Source of the DNA: Flagellimonas zhangzhouensis
Lineage (GTDB): Bacteria; Bacteroidota; Bacteroidia; Flavobacteriales; Flavobacteriaceae
Direction of reading: 5' to 3'
NCBI RefSeq assembly: GCF_900102925.1
Contig: NZ_FNKI01000001.1
Span: 930,001-994,000, forward strand
Length of the DNA stretch: 64,000 nt
Position 1 is the first letter of the stretch, and each line of letters opens with the position of its first letter. The notes under the pieces are model-generated. The model was given only the letters and a program-made list of their open reading frames with translations. It was not told where the DNA came from and did no database searches. The position numbers were made by a program, and so were the translations under genes. This document shows positions 8,087 through 17,004 of this stretch, piece by piece.

Positions 8087-9751
8087 TCAAATATCAAAAG
8101 GCAGTTCAGTGCTGATTTTCATCTGCTCCTTGGTCATGGGATGCGTGAATTCAACCTGTTGGGCATGTAAATAAAGCCGATCAGATGGAGTGCCATATAA
8201 ATTGTCTCCAACCATGGGTATATGTAGACCCAATTTATGGGCACAGTGTACCCGCAATTGATGTGAACGCCCAGTAATCGGATTCAATTTAATCAAGGTT
8301 TGGGAGGCAGTCTTTTTTATGACCTCATAATGCGTCAATGCAGGTTTGCCATGTTCGTAGCTTACCATTTGCATGGGCCTGTTGTTGATATCCAAAATAA
8401 GGGGGAGGTCTATCACGCCCTTTATTTCTTCAATAGGTTTTTCTAAAACAGCAAAATAGGTTTTGTGAATGGTACGCTCCAAAAATTGTTGTTGTAGCAG
8501 CTTGTTCGCCTTTTTGGAAAGGGTAACGATCATAATTCCAGAAGTATCTTGATCTAGCCGATGTACAATGATGGGGCCATTGGCTTCAGGATATTGTTCC
8601 AGAATGCGAGTCTTGACCGAATCCTTTATGTACCTTCCAGGAACGGACAACATGCCCGTAGGTTTATTTACAACCACCAAATGTTCGTCTTCAAATAGAA
8701 TTTCCAGTTGCTTTTCTGCCGCAAAATTTTCCAACAGGGGGTTTGGTTTTACAGAAATTCCTTTGAGCATGTGTGCTAAAATTGGTTGGCATTTGCCTTT
8801 ACAAGCTGGGTAAAACTTACCATGCTCTCTTATTTCTGAATTTGGAGATGGTCCCCACCAAAACTCTGCCAGTGCAACAGGTGTCATTCCCTCTTTAAAA
8901 GCGTATTGAAACAATTTAGGAGCAGCACATTCCCCAGCCCCAGCAGGTGGTTCTTCAACTCCAAAATCGGTGAATACCTTTTTAACATTTTTGCCTTCTC
9001 CCTCCCCATTTAAAAAAATATAAGATGTGAAAATGGAGTCCTGCAGCTCATTGGATTTGGTTTTGCGTAGCGTTTTTAGGGATTCAATTCGTTCTTCGAA
9101 TTCAACATAGGCAGCTGTGACTTTTTCCAATCGTAAATTCTCCGAACGGGTAAAACGTCTTAGGTCCATTCCATCATTCGTACCTTGTTCTGTCAACTTT
9201 TCAAAAAGCTCTTGTCGTTCTTTTTCAGGCAGGTGAATTGACTCTTTTCGAAGTCTGTCACGTTCAGCTTTGCGCTGCTTCGCTTCTTTTTTGGCGGTGA
9301 TTATATTTTCTTTGGTCTCCTTTAAGGTCTTTGTTAAGTGTTGTTTTGTGCTTATGAACTGTTTACTTTTTTCTAGTTCATTAATTTCTTTTGAAATGGC
9401 ATTAATGGCAGCCATTTCTGGAAAATCTTCTCCTTTAGACAATTGATAAACAGGAGGCACAAAAGGTAATATTTCCAGCTCAGGTTGCAGTTCACCCGAA
9501 TAAGCACTTAGATATCCAAGTTCACCATCCTTAGTTTGAACAACAAGAACTCCCAACATGTGCCCTGTGGGTTGATTCACCATTTCTGGTAAATGTTGTT
9601 GCAATCGAGTTTGAAGGTCTTTAGCCGATTTCTTGGCTATTCCAATTGGCGTATAAAAATGAGGATATTCAAATGAATCAGGAATTGGATCTTGCCCATT
9701 CGTTTTTAAATAAACTAGTTTTGGATCTATTAACGGTGAGCCAGTTGCCAA
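8087..9751 (-). CDS. RluA-family pseudouridine synthase with long N-terminal extension
   Basis: 554 residues. The C-terminal ~210 residues form an RluA-type catalytic domain: LVVVNKPTGMLSVPG, then HRLDQDTSG with catalytic Asp400, and GRSHQLRVHCAH. These enzymes convert specific uridines in rRNA or tRNA to pseudouridine. The N-terminal ~340 residues contain a coiled coil (approx. 125-245) and a Cys-bearing segment (ECAAPK, AEFWWG, YPACKGKC) found in a subset of long RluA homologues. In-frame stops TAA TAG lie just upstream, so the TTG at 9751 is the first possible start; the next in-frame Met is near residue 56. It lies 64 bp downstream of the GDYXXLXY gene on the same strand. Confidence 0.88.
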   Translation of the reverse strand: MATGSPLIDPKLVYLKTNGQDPIPDSFEYPHFYTPIGIAKKSAKDLQTRLQQHLPEMVNQPTGHMLGVLVVQTKDGELGYLSAYSGELQPELEILPFVPPVYQLSKGEDFPEMAAINAISKEINELEKSKQFISTKQHLTKTLKETKENIITAKKEAKQRKAERDRLRKESIHLPEKERQELFEKLTEQGTNDGMDLRRFTRSENLRLEKVTAAYVEFEERIESLKTLRKTKSNELQDSIFTSYIFLNGEGEGKNVKKVFTDFGVEEPPAGAGECAAPKLFQYAFKEGMTPVALAEFWWGPSPNSEIREHGKFYPACKGKCQPILAHMLKGISVKPNPLLENFAAEKQLEILFEDEHLVVVNKPTGMLSVPGRYIKDSVKTRILEQYPEANGPIIVHRLDQDTSGIMIVTLSKKANKLLQQQFLERTIHKTYFAVLEKPIEEIKGVIDLPLILDINNRPMQMVSYEHGKPALTHYEVIKKTASQTLIKLNPITGRSHQLRVHCAHKLGLHIPMVGDNLYGTPSDRLYLHAQQVEFTHPMTKEQMKISTELPFDI

Positions 9752-9815
9752 TACCTATTAGTTTGCCAGTCAAAAATGAAGACTTGATTATTCTTGCAAA
9801 TTTACAGTTCTTCTT

Positions 9816-10379
9816 TTACTCTTTGTTCACCAATTCTACTATGGATACCCCATCAATCAATACATCTTTTAAGACGGCTTGCCCATCTTTAATGTTCACC
9901 AAGGCGTAAGTGATTTTAGTGGTATCTCTTCGGGAGCTCCAATAAGTGTATTCTGCTTCTTCAGCTTTTGATTCTTCTAGGTAAAATCGGTCGAAAGGAA
10001 AATCAATACTAACTCTGTTGGCAGTTCCAGTTGAGAATCCTATTTCTGCCTTTAGGTAATCCTTATTTCCCGATGGTTTTTCCTTTTTAATGGATTGAAT
10101 GCGAGCAAAGCCATCTTTTCCATTGCTTATTATTGCATAAACTTCATCACCTCGATACCAATCTTCGGTATTTTCCACCTCGACGGTGTTATGATCAAAA
10201 CTTAGCGTAATGTATTTACCTCGAAAAGGGTCATTGGGGTCAACTGGAGCCGTTTTAAACTTAAATTCGTTTCCAGATCTTAAAACATCTTCTTGGTCCC
10301 ATATCATTTTTGCTGGGACAAAAAGTTGCGCCAAAACAACCAAGGCAAAAAGCGTGATCGTGATTTTCTTTTTATCCAT
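9816..10379 (-). CDS. GDYXXLXY-family membrane-anchored protein
   Basis: 187 residues from the ATG at 10379 (MDKKKITITLFALVVLAQLF, one N-terminal membrane anchor), then a periplasmic-type domain. The family hallmark appears in the variant form DPFRGKYITLSF near residues 51-62, where most members have GDY before the hydrophobics. The start codon overlaps the stop of the upstream DUF2157 gene by 8 bp (ATGGATAA), implying translational coupling. GDYXXLXY proteins are habitually paired with DUF2157 or DUF4401 membrane proteins; the molecular role is unknown. Confidence 0.85.
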   Translation of the reverse strand: MDKKKITITLFALVVLAQLFVPAKMIWDQEDVLRSGNEFKFKTAPVDPNDPFRGKYITLSFDHNTVEVENTEDWYRGDEVYAIISNGKDGFARIQSIKKEKPSGNKDYLKAEIGFSTGTANRVSIDFPFDRFYLEESKAEEAEYTYWSSRRDTTKITYALVNIKDGQAVLKDVLIDGVSIVELVNKE

Positions 10380-11655
10380 GTTCCTTTCTTTTTTTGAGCA
10401 TCCAATAATTCGCAAAAAAGAAACCTGCGCCAACTATTACAAATAATATTCCCCTTAAAACATAACTAAGGTTCGAATCAAAAAATCGGCAAACAATCAA
10501 AATCGCAATCGTTAGTAATCCGTAATTGAGAATGCCCAAATGGTTGTGATGAGCACCGACCCTAATGGTTTGTATGGCAATTAAAAAGATTAAAATATTG
10601 ACCAAAAAAATCGGATAGGGGGTATAAATTCCCAAAATGAATAGGGGAATAAAAAAGAGAAAAACAGGAGCGATAGGTTTTAGTTGCTTAATTCCTCTTT
10701 CTTTAAAATGAAAAAAGAACATCACTCCAGCGATTATAGCTATCAATACCGAAACAATTAACTCTGGTGATCTGGCTAGTTCATCAAATAAAAAGTCTTT
10801 TTGCCGTAAATGACCCCAAAAATCATCGAAGCTTAAAATTAGAAGGCAAATTATGGTTCCCAAAGAACCCAGAATGCGATACCCGTTTCTAAAACTCAAC
10901 TGACTTGCAAAAAACTTGCTTTCCCCGACCAAATAAACCAGTCCGAATAGACTGATATAGGCCACAAACATCAATTCTTCAAATTTATCGGTGATGGTTC
11001 CCAAAACAATGATAACAGATAATGGAACCACCCAATTATGAAAACTGGTAAAATTGCTTTTGGTTTTGTTTTTTAATAAATGATAATAGTAGGGTAGGGC
11101 CAATAACAATAAAGCCCAATACGCATAAGAAGTGGAAGTTGGGAAGTTCCAATAACTGGTTTCACAGGCATAATATGTGATTCCGATCAAGTACAACAAT
11201 GATGTTATAGAGGACTTCATCACATAAAAAAGAGGAAGGCAAAGTAACATCCAAGTGAGTAAGAACGAACTAAGATTTCCTGGAATATTGTACACTTGAC
11301 TTACCAACGAGATACTTGATCCAAAAGCGAAAAACAGAAAGGCAGAGGTACTTTCGCGCCAAGCAACACTCTCCTTTTTCTTGAAAAGCGCAAAAGCACA
11401 GAAAAACTGTCCTACCAGTAAGGGTAAAAAGGCGAAAAAAGTTTTGGTGATTTTGGAGAGTTCATCCCAATTGTGGGCTATGATCAAAATAATACCCAAA
11501 CCCACCAAAATGGCTCCTAAAATGCCGAAGACCACAAAAAGCTTGTTGGTGGAGGAACCATGTTGCGATTTGTAGTATGCTTCAATTTTTACCGCAGTCT
11601 CTGAAGTGATAACTCCAGCTTTTTCTAGTTCTGGCAGGTCTTTGAGTAAGCTCAT
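10372..11655 (-). CDS. DUF2157 polytopic membrane protein
   Basis: 427 residues. The N-terminal soluble helical segment (ELEKAGVITSETAVKIEAYY) and the first membrane hairpin (LFVVFGILGAILVGLGIILIIAHNW) match the DUF2157 family. About twelve further hydrophobic segments follow to the basic C-terminus KKRKEHG. It is the first gene of a two-gene unit with the GDYXXLXY protein, overlapping by 8 bp. The pair is conserved across bacteria without an established function. Confidence 0.87.
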   Translation of the reverse strand: MSLLKDLPELEKAGVITSETAVKIEAYYKSQHGSSTNKLFVVFGILGAILVGLGIILIIAHNWDELSKITKTFFAFLPLLVGQFFCAFALFKKKESVAWRESTSAFLFFAFGSSISLVSQVYNIPGNLSSFLLTWMLLCLPLFYVMKSSITSLLYLIGITYYACETSYWNFPTSTSYAYWALLLLALPYYYHLLKNKTKSNFTSFHNWVVPLSVIIVLGTITDKFEELMFVAYISLFGLVYLVGESKFFASQLSFRNGYRILGSLGTIICLLILSFDDFWGHLRQKDFLFDELARSPELIVSVLIAIIAGVMFFFHFKERGIKQLKPIAPVFLFFIPLFILGIYTPYPIFLVNILIFLIAIQTIRVGAHHNHLGILNYGLLTIAILIVCRFFDSNLSYVLRGILFVIVGAGFFFANYWMLKKRKEHG

Positions 11656-11716
11656 AGTCCTGAAGTTTTTAGGAATTACCTAATATTAATGAATTGAAGA
11701 TAAGCATTAAAATTAA

Positions 11717-11747
11717 ATAAGGTTCAGAGTAAAAAGCTGAACCTTAT
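11717..11747 (-). terminator. Hairpin downstream of the DinB gene
   Basis: A perfect 11-bp stem, ATAAGGTTCAG (11717-11727) with CTGAACCTTAT (11737-11747), closes a 9-nt loop. In the leftward direction it is followed by TTTAATTTTAA, a weak U-rich tract. It lies between the DinB stop (11776) and the DUF2157 start (11655), consistent with termination of the Crp-DinB transcript. Confidence 0.55.
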
Positions 11748-11775
11748 GTTTGAAATAAAACTAAAAGTGATGGTG

Positions 11776-12306
11776 TTAAATATTTTTAGCTTGTTCAATA
11801 TGTCTTAGGTTATGGTATATAACAACTCTAAAAGTATCTCCCAGTCTTAATTTTATCCATTTGGAAATGGAAATCGAGGTTTTGATTTTTGTGAGATTGG
11901 AATTTTTGGCCTTATTCAATAGTTGAAGCATAACTTCTTGTTGGTGGATAAACTTGCTCAATACATCTCGACTTAGCGTACTGTTCAATGGATTCATTTC
12001 GGTGAAGGTCTTCATCTTTTTCATTCCTTTACTGGGAAGCATCATCTTACTAAAATAATTACCTAAAACGCCAGTGTTGAATTTTTTTGACTTGGGATAT
12101 TTTGAATGTTCCAACCGTCTTGTGATTTCTGGAATATAAAATTCACCATATCTATTAAGATGCTCAATACACTCCAAAATGCTCCAACTTTCTGCATTGG
12201 ACTTATAATTTAATTGTTCATCCGTCAATTCTTTGAACGATTGTACAACGTTCATATTCTTTTGGGTTAATTCAATAAGTTCTTTTAAAAGTTTTGCTGC
12301 ATCCAT
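11776..12306 (-). CDS. DinB-family protein
   Basis: 176 residues starting at the ATG at 12306 (MDAAKLLKEL). The pattern matches DinB-like four-helix proteins: WSILECIEHLNRYGE near residues 42-56, with the first metal-type His, and YHNLRHIEQ near the C-terminus with the other two His. The family includes bacillithiol- or mycothiol-dependent transferases and many uncharacterised members; the substrate is unknown. It lies 59 bp downstream of a Crp-type regulator on the same strand, a common flavobacterial pairing, so it is probably in that operon. Confidence 0.85.
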   Translation of the reverse strand: MDAAKLLKELIELTQKNMNVVQSFKELTDEQLNYKSNAESWSILECIEHLNRYGEFYIPEITRRLEHSKYPKSKKFNTGVLGNYFSKMMLPSKGMKKMKTFTEMNPLNSTLSRDVLSKFIHQQEVMLQLLNKAKNSNLTKIKTSISISKWIKLRLGDTFRVVIYHNLRHIEQAKNI

Positions 12307-12365
12307 GTTTAATGTTTTTCGAAGACAAAATTGCTGGATAAAAAGCAAATGATTCTTGATTCAAG

Positions 12366-12905
12366 TCAAGACTTTTTTAGCCTGGATAAGGTTTCGGGGG
12401 TCATTCTTAAGTAGGTGGCGATATATTTGTTGGGAATTTCTTGAAATAATTGAGGGCTTCTTGCCAGAACTCTTTCAAATCTTTCTTTGGGAGATGAGAT
12501 TAAAATATCCTTCTCTCTTTCAAATTGCTGAAGCACCAATTGTTCCATAATGGTTTCCCAAAGCGAAACATTTTCGGGGTTTGACCGTACGAATTCCATA
12601 AAGCGCGTTTTCGATACAGATTTAAGCGCTGTTTTTTTAATAGATTGTATGTATAGGTCCGAAGATTTTTCGGTAAAGAAACTATCTAATGAGATGATAA
12701 AATTACCTTGGTATCCAAACCTTATGATATGTTCTTCATATTCATTGATAATCGATATTTTTAAGCTTCCAGACTCAATAAAATAAAGATTGGTGTCTGT
12801 GGTTCCAGCAACTTTAAGGTATTCATTCCTTTCTATGGTAAAGTTTTTCTCCCATAAATTTTCATCATCAATACGTTTGTAAAGTTCTTTTATCATGCAT
12901 TCCAA
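12366..12905 (-). CDS. Crp/Fnr-family transcriptional regulator
   Basis: 179 residues. An N-terminal cyclic-nucleotide-binding-like beta roll (approx. 20-110, YFIESGSLKISI) is followed by the dimerisation helix and a short winged helix-turn-helix ending IPNKYIATYLRMTPETLSRLKKS. The ligand-contact Arg/Ser pair of true CAP proteins is not evident, as in most flavobacterial members, so the effector is unknown. The ATG at 12905 is used; an ATG three codons later would serve equally well. The downstream DinB gene is probably co-transcribed. Confidence 0.88.
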   Translation of the reverse strand: MECMIKELYKRIDDENLWEKNFTIERNEYLKVAGTTDTNLYFIESGSLKISIINEYEEHIIRFGYQGNFIISLDSFFTEKSSDLYIQSIKKTALKSVSKTRFMEFVRSNPENVSLWETIMEQLVLQQFEREKDILISSPKERFERVLARSPQLFQEIPNKYIATYLRMTPETLSRLKKS

Positions 12906-13097
12906 CGTTTTGTAAGCCTAAAAGGAAGTAATTGAATATGAATCTACTACTTTTTCATTTAAAAATGATGAGGTGTTAAAATCTCCATTGATTGAATTGA
13001 GTTTAATATTTTGGTTGAAATAAAAAAGTTTTTATAATTTTTACATGTCAACACTTTTATTCTAATTTTAGGACAATCACAAATCAATCCCAAAGCA

Positions 13098-13418
13098 ATG
13101 CATAACCTCAAACGTGTAATAGTAGATTTTAAGAAGTTGACACCAGAAGTCCTGAAGCTTTTGGTGGAAAAATATCCTGATGGCTATGGTGATGATGATG
13201 TCATCAACTTCAAAAACCTAAAAGGAGAATCCATTGAAGCTGTAGAGGTGTCAACCGAAGACACCAAATACTTGGTAAAGATCAGTTCTAAATTAGAGCA
13301 CTCCATGGCCAATTACGACGAGGATGAGGACGATAGCGATAACTCTGACCTTGAATCCGAAGATTTGGGCAAACTCCCAGATGACGAAGATGAAGACTTT
13401 TCCGACGAGGAAGAGTAG
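13098..13418 (+). CDS. Small acidic flavobacterial protein
   Basis: 106 residues. The N-terminal ~70 residues form a compact alpha/beta region (LKRVIVDFKKLTPEVLKLLV, KYPDGYGDDDVINF, then two strands); the last ~40 are almost entirely Asp, Glu and Ser (DEDEDFSDEEE). Short proteins of this kind are widespread in Flavobacteriaceae and are sometimes labelled DNA primase, for which nothing here gives support: there is no TOPRIM or zinc motif. The acidic tail might mimic nucleic acid or bind basic partners. It converges with the dehydrogenase gene with a 1-bp gap. Confidence 0.7.
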   Translation: MHNLKRVIVDFKKLTPEVLKLLVEKYPDGYGDDDVINFKNLKGESIEAVEVSTEDTKYLVKISSKLEHSMANYDEDEDDSDNSDLESEDLGKLPDDEDEDFSDEEE

Positions 13419-13419
13419 C

Positions 13420-14361
13420 CTACTTTTTTAAATTTCCAAGCATTTCAGCAGTGGTTTGGTCCAGATCATATTCTGGCTGCCAACCCCATTCATTTCTAGC
13501 AGGTGTATCATCAATACTGCTGGGCCAAGAATCTGCAATTTCCTGTCTAAAATCGGGCTCATAGCTTATGCTAAAATCAGGAATATGTTTTTTGATACTT
13601 TCTGCGATATCCTCAGGATTAAAACTCATCCCGTTTAAATTATAGGAAGAGCGCACTTTTACCTTTTCCGAAGGAACTTCCATTAAACTAATGGTTGCTC
13701 TAATGGCATCGTCCATATACATCATGGGCAATTGGGTGTCGGCTTTTAAAAAGCATTCGTAGCTCCCATTTTTTAATGCTTCGTGGTAAATATCAACTGC
13801 ATAGTCGGTAGTGCCACCTCCAGGCATGGTTTTCCAACTGATCAAACCAGGGTAGCGAACACTTCGCACATCCACCCCGTATTTTTTATGGTAATATTCG
13901 CACCAACGTTCCCCAGATTGTTTACTGATACCATACACGGTGCTCGGCTCCATTATGGTGTTTTGAGGAGTATCTTCCTTTGGGGTGTTCGGTCCAAAAA
14001 CAGCAATACTGGATGGCCAAAACACCTTGGATATTTTCTTCTCTTTGGCTAGGTTCAACACATGGAACAAAGAATTCATATTTAAGTTCCATGCCCTCAT
14101 CGGGAATTTTTCCGCGGTGGCGCTCAACATGGCGGCCATCAGGTAAATTTCATCAATTTCGTAATGCATAACCACATCCTCAACGGCTGAATAATCGGTG
14201 GCATCCAAAAGCTCAAAAGGTCCCGATTGCATCAAAGATTCACCACCTTCACGTATGTCGCTAGCAATCACATTTTCGCTACCGTACTTTTTTCTGAGTT
14301 CAATGGTTAGTTCTGTTCCAATTTGGCCACATGCCCCAATAATAAGAATTGTTTTTTGCAT
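13420..14361 (-). CDS. L-threonine 3-dehydrogenase, SDR type
   Basis: 313 residues. N-terminal NAD-binding motif GACGQIGTE, SSIAVFG (catalytic Ser region), YGISK (catalytic Tyr/Lys) and the substrate-region signature YPGLISWKTMPGGGTTDYA. This matches the short-chain-type threonine dehydrogenases described from Flavobacterium and Cupriavidus, which oxidise L-threonine to 2-amino-3-ketobutyrate with NAD+. Length is normal for that family. A generic NDP-sugar epimerase is the alternative, but the GGGTTDYA region argues for threonine dehydrogenase. It is transcribed divergently from the lipoprotein gene at 14426. Confidence 0.88.
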   Translation of the reverse strand: MQKTILIIGACGQIGTELTIELRKKYGSENVIASDIREGGESLMQSGPFELLDATDYSAVEDVVMHYEIDEIYLMAAMLSATAEKFPMRAWNLNMNSLFHVLNLAKEKKISKVFWPSSIAVFGPNTPKEDTPQNTIMEPSTVYGISKQSGERWCEYYHKKYGVDVRSVRYPGLISWKTMPGGGTTDYAVDIYHEALKNGSYECFLKADTQLPMMYMDDAIRATISLMEVPSEKVKVRSSYNLNGMSFNPEDIAESIKKHIPDFSISYEPDFRQEIADSWPSSIDDTPARNEWGWQPEYDLDQTTAEMLGNLKK

Positions 14362-14425
14362 TAAAATTGAAGTTAATTCGGTTTGGTCGCAAAGATACCC
14401 TTTATTAAAATTTGTACATTCGCCT

Positions 14426-14923
14426 ATGCGAAAATTGTTAGTCCTTGTGGTGATAACATCCTATTTGTTAGGGTGTAAAAAAAATGAAGCAGTTGCGACC
14501 ACAACGCAGCAGGTGGATTTGGAGTTTAACTACCAAAAAATGCCAGATAAGATTGCCATTAACCCAGATGCTGCAGTTCTTGTGGAGAACTGGGAAGAAT
14601 TTAATGCACTGAATGCAAGTATAGATGTGCTATATAAAGCCACCAACAATGAGGATTTGGCCTTGGCGGTTGATGACCTAATTGAAAAAGAGAAAAATTT
14701 GGAAACAGGAAAGTATCCCGAGCTTTTCGATTCCTTTCAAGTAAAAAGCAGACAACAGGTTTTACGTACCTATTTATATAAAGTGAAGGCTAGTATTTTG
14801 GAAAATCAGCCTACCACGGAGCCTACCATTCAAATGTTGGAAGCCTATAATGCTTTACGTAAACAGTTGAACGTGATTATGAACAGTCAGTTGGACAAAA
14901 AAATAATCTTGGATGAAATTTAA
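14426..14923 (+). CDS. Lipoprotein of unknown function
   Basis: 165 residues from the ATG at 14426. Frames opening further upstream are antisense to the dehydrogenase and are rejected. The N-terminus MRKLLVLVVITSYLLGC carries a lipobox (LLGC), so it is probably an outer-membrane-anchored lipoprotein. The rest is mainly helical (DLALAVDDLIEKEKNLE, QMLEAYNALRKQLNVIM) with no known motif. Its end overlaps the next gene by 11 bp, so the two are translationally coupled. Confidence 0.8.
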   Translation: MRKLLVLVVITSYLLGCKKNEAVATTTQQVDLEFNYQKMPDKIAINPDAAVLVENWEEFNALNASIDVLYKATNNEDLALAVDDLIEKEKNLETGKYPELFDSFQVKSRQQVLRTYLYKVKASILENQPTTEPTIQMLEAYNALRKQLNVIMNSQLDKKIILDEI

Positions 14924-15410
14924 AGCACTAATCGGACTACTATTTTTATCATTGGTAGTTACTGCACAGAATAGCGAAAAACAAAAAATCAATCAAGTTT
15001 TGGACGATTGGCATTTGGCTGCTGCCAATGCAGATTTTGATGCCTACTTTGGTTTAATGACCAAGGACGGGGTGTTTTTGGGTACTGATGCCACCGAAAA
15101 TTGGCAGAATGATGAGTTTCGGTCCTTCTCCAAACCCTATTTTGATCAAGGGAAGGCATGGAGCTTTACTTCGGTAGAACGAAATGTGTACCTAAATGAA
15201 GCCAAGACCTTCGCTTGGTTTGATGAGTTGTTAGATACCCAAATGAAAATATGTAGAGGCTCGGGGGTGCTTAAAAAAGAAAATGGGCAATGGAAAATTG
15301 CCCATTATGTACTTTCAATTGCAGTGCCCAACGAAAATGTGGACGAACTGATTCAAATCAAGGAAGCAAAAGATGATGCTTTACTCCTTGAGCTAAAGAA
15401 AAAGAATTAG
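14913..15410 (+). CDS. Exported NTF2/SnoaL-like protein
   Basis: 165 residues. Signal peptide MKFKALIGLLFLSLVVTAQ, then a cone-shaped NTF2-like pattern: helix INQVLDDWHLAAANADFDAYFGLM, the conserved DGVFLGTDATENW, and C-terminal beta strands (FAWFDELLDTQ, GSGVLKKENGQWKIAHY). This is the SnoaL_3/DUF4440 type. Such proteins may bind small molecules or be non-enzymatic; no catalytic residue can be assigned. It overlaps the preceding lipoprotein gene by 11 bp and ends 2 bp before the convergent TPR gene. Confidence 0.82.
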   Translation: MKFKALIGLLFLSLVVTAQNSEKQKINQVLDDWHLAAANADFDAYFGLMTKDGVFLGTDATENWQNDEFRSFSKPYFDQGKAWSFTSVERNVYLNEAKTFAWFDELLDTQMKICRGSGVLKKENGQWKIAHYVLSIAVPNENVDELIQIKEAKDDALLLELKKKN

Positions 15411-15412
15411 AT

Positions 15413-16111
15413 CTAGTTTCCGCCTTCAGGGGCTTCGTTTCTTCTTGCTTCCAAAGCCTGTTTGCTCAAACTGGCCAAGTTAAAATTCGGCGCAATTTTC
15501 AACGCTTCATCAATTGATGCAATAGCAAGATCAATATTGTCTTTGTTCAAATTAAAATCGGCCAAAGCTTTTAAGTGCAAAAAGGCCGCTTTAAGAGGAA
15601 CTTCGTATGGTTGTTGTCTTTCGTAGAAGGCATACATCATGTCATCTTGCGCATTGGCAATCCCATATTCAATGTTGGTAGAGGCTCCGCCTGTATCACC
15701 CGTCTGAATCTTTAAATCAGCCATTTCATAAGCTAAATAAGGAGAAGGGTTTCTACTAAAAAGGGCTTCAAATTGTTCCAAAGCTCTTTTGGGTTGGTTC
15801 AACGCTTTTAATGAAAAAGCTTTTACCTGAATCGCCAAATCAGAATCAGAATCTTTTTTTTCTATACCGATAGTGTTCAAGGCTTGCATGTGTTGACCAT
15901 TGTTCATGTACACGAATGCAAGTGTGTCCCTTCTTTGTTCGGATGGTGATAGCACATTTAAGTGGGTCATGGCATTGATCACACCTTCAACATCACCTTG
16001 TAGTCGCATTTCTTTGTAAAATGCTTGATAGTGTTCAAGAAGTTGATTGTTGGTTTGTGCAACACCGCTAAAGCCTACTAGTAAAAGCAGTAGGAGAACT
16101 GTCTTTTTCAT
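15413..16111 (-). CDS. Exported TPR protein
   Basis: 232 residues with a signal peptide (MKKTVLLLLLLVGFSGVAQ). About four to five helical pairs follow with TPR spacing (YMNNGQHMQALNTIG, KALNQPKRALEQFEALFSRNP, IDLAIASIDEALKIAPNFNLA). A protein-interaction role in the periplasm is likely; the partner is unknown. It is encoded alone on the minus strand and converges with the NTF2-like gene. Confidence 0.8.
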   Translation of the reverse strand: MKKTVLLLLLLVGFSGVAQTNNQLLEHYQAFYKEMRLQGDVEGVINAMTHLNVLSPSEQRRDTLAFVYMNNGQHMQALNTIGIEKKDSDSDLAIQVKAFSLKALNQPKRALEQFEALFSRNPSPYLAYEMADLKIQTGDTGGASTNIEYGIANAQDDMMYAFYERQQPYEVPLKAAFLHLKALADFNLNKDNIDLAIASIDEALKIAPNFNLASLSKQALEARRNEAPEGGN

Positions 16112-16191
16112 TGATCATCAAATTAGTGCGCCAAAACTAACAAATTAATTGTAACCAAGTTGTTAAGAATACGATAAGTAAATCAAGGCCT

Positions 16192-17004
16192 TTAGGAGTG
16201 GATATTTGCAGTAAAAGCATGTCCTTTATCCAGGTAATTTTGACTTAAAACCATCTTACCAGAAGCATTATCCGTTTCGCTTGAATAATGAGGTGGTTCT
16301 AGGTTTCTTTTTTTAGCTTCCGAGGTGTAATATTCTCGCTTGGTAGGATGCAGCGGATACACCCCATTAAAGGTTTCATCCCAATAATCCTTTTCAATTA
16401 TGGTGATGATCATTTTAATGCAATCATTTAAATGAATCAAATTGATGGGTGCATTGCCATTAGATAGGTTTTGACGGCCCGATAACATGGTTATGGGATG
16501 TCGCTTTGGGCCTATCAAACCCCCAAAACGGATAATTGTGGTTTTTAGATCTGAAGTATTTTGAAATAATTGCTCACAAACCAATAGTTGTTTGCCCGAT
16601 TCGGTTGTTGGTATTGGAATGGTGGCTTCTGTGACTTCACCCTCTGCATCGCCATAAACTGCGGTGCTACTCACAAAGACAATCTTAGACAGGTGGCTGG
16701 CCTCTATTTCGGTTAACAACAGTTGCATCTTGTCCACATAGCTTTCGCGTTGGGTACCACGTAATTTGGGAGGCACATTAATGATCAATACATCAAGTTT
16801 GGAAAGAAACTCTTTAATATCACCTTCAATAGCATTGGGTGACAGGTTTATTTGAAATGGACTAATGCCCAAGGCCCGCAATTCTTCCATTTTTTCTGGA
16901 GAAGTTGTTGTTCCAGAGACCGAATAACCTTTGGATAATAATGTTTTAGCTAAGGGTAATCCAAGCCACCCACAACCCAAAACGCCGATGCTGTTTTTAC
17001 TCAA
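16192..17004 (-). CDS. NAD(P)-binding SDR-family protein (YeeZ-like)
   Basis: 270 residues. The dinucleotide motif GVLGCGWLGLPLA lies at the N-terminus; SSTAVYGDAEG and a conserved NLIHLNDC follow. The usual catalytic YxxxK is not obvious in this group, which resembles E. coli YeeZ, a putative epimerase without assigned substrate. The start overlaps the end of the upstream peptidase gene by 8 bp, so the two are co-translated. The assignment to the superfamily is firm, the function is not. Confidence 0.82.
   Translation of the reverse strand: MSKNSIGVLGCGWLGLPLAKTLLSKGYSVSGTTTSPEKMEELRALGISPFQINLSPNAIEGDIKEFLSKLDVLIINVPPKLRGTQRESYVDKMQLLLTEIEASHLSKIVFVSSTAVYGDAEGEVTEATIPIPTTESGKQLLVCEQLFQNTSDLKTTIIRFGGLIGPKRHPITMLSGRQNLSNGNAPINLIHLNDCIKMIITIIEKDYWDETFNGVYPLHPTKREYYTSEAKKRNLEPPHYSSETDNASGKMVLSQNYLDKGHAFTANIHS

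Noticed and set aside
14198..14425. N-terminal extension of the lipoprotein frame
   Set aside because: It is antisense to the threonine dehydrogenase N-terminus; the lipobox-bearing start at 14426 is much better.
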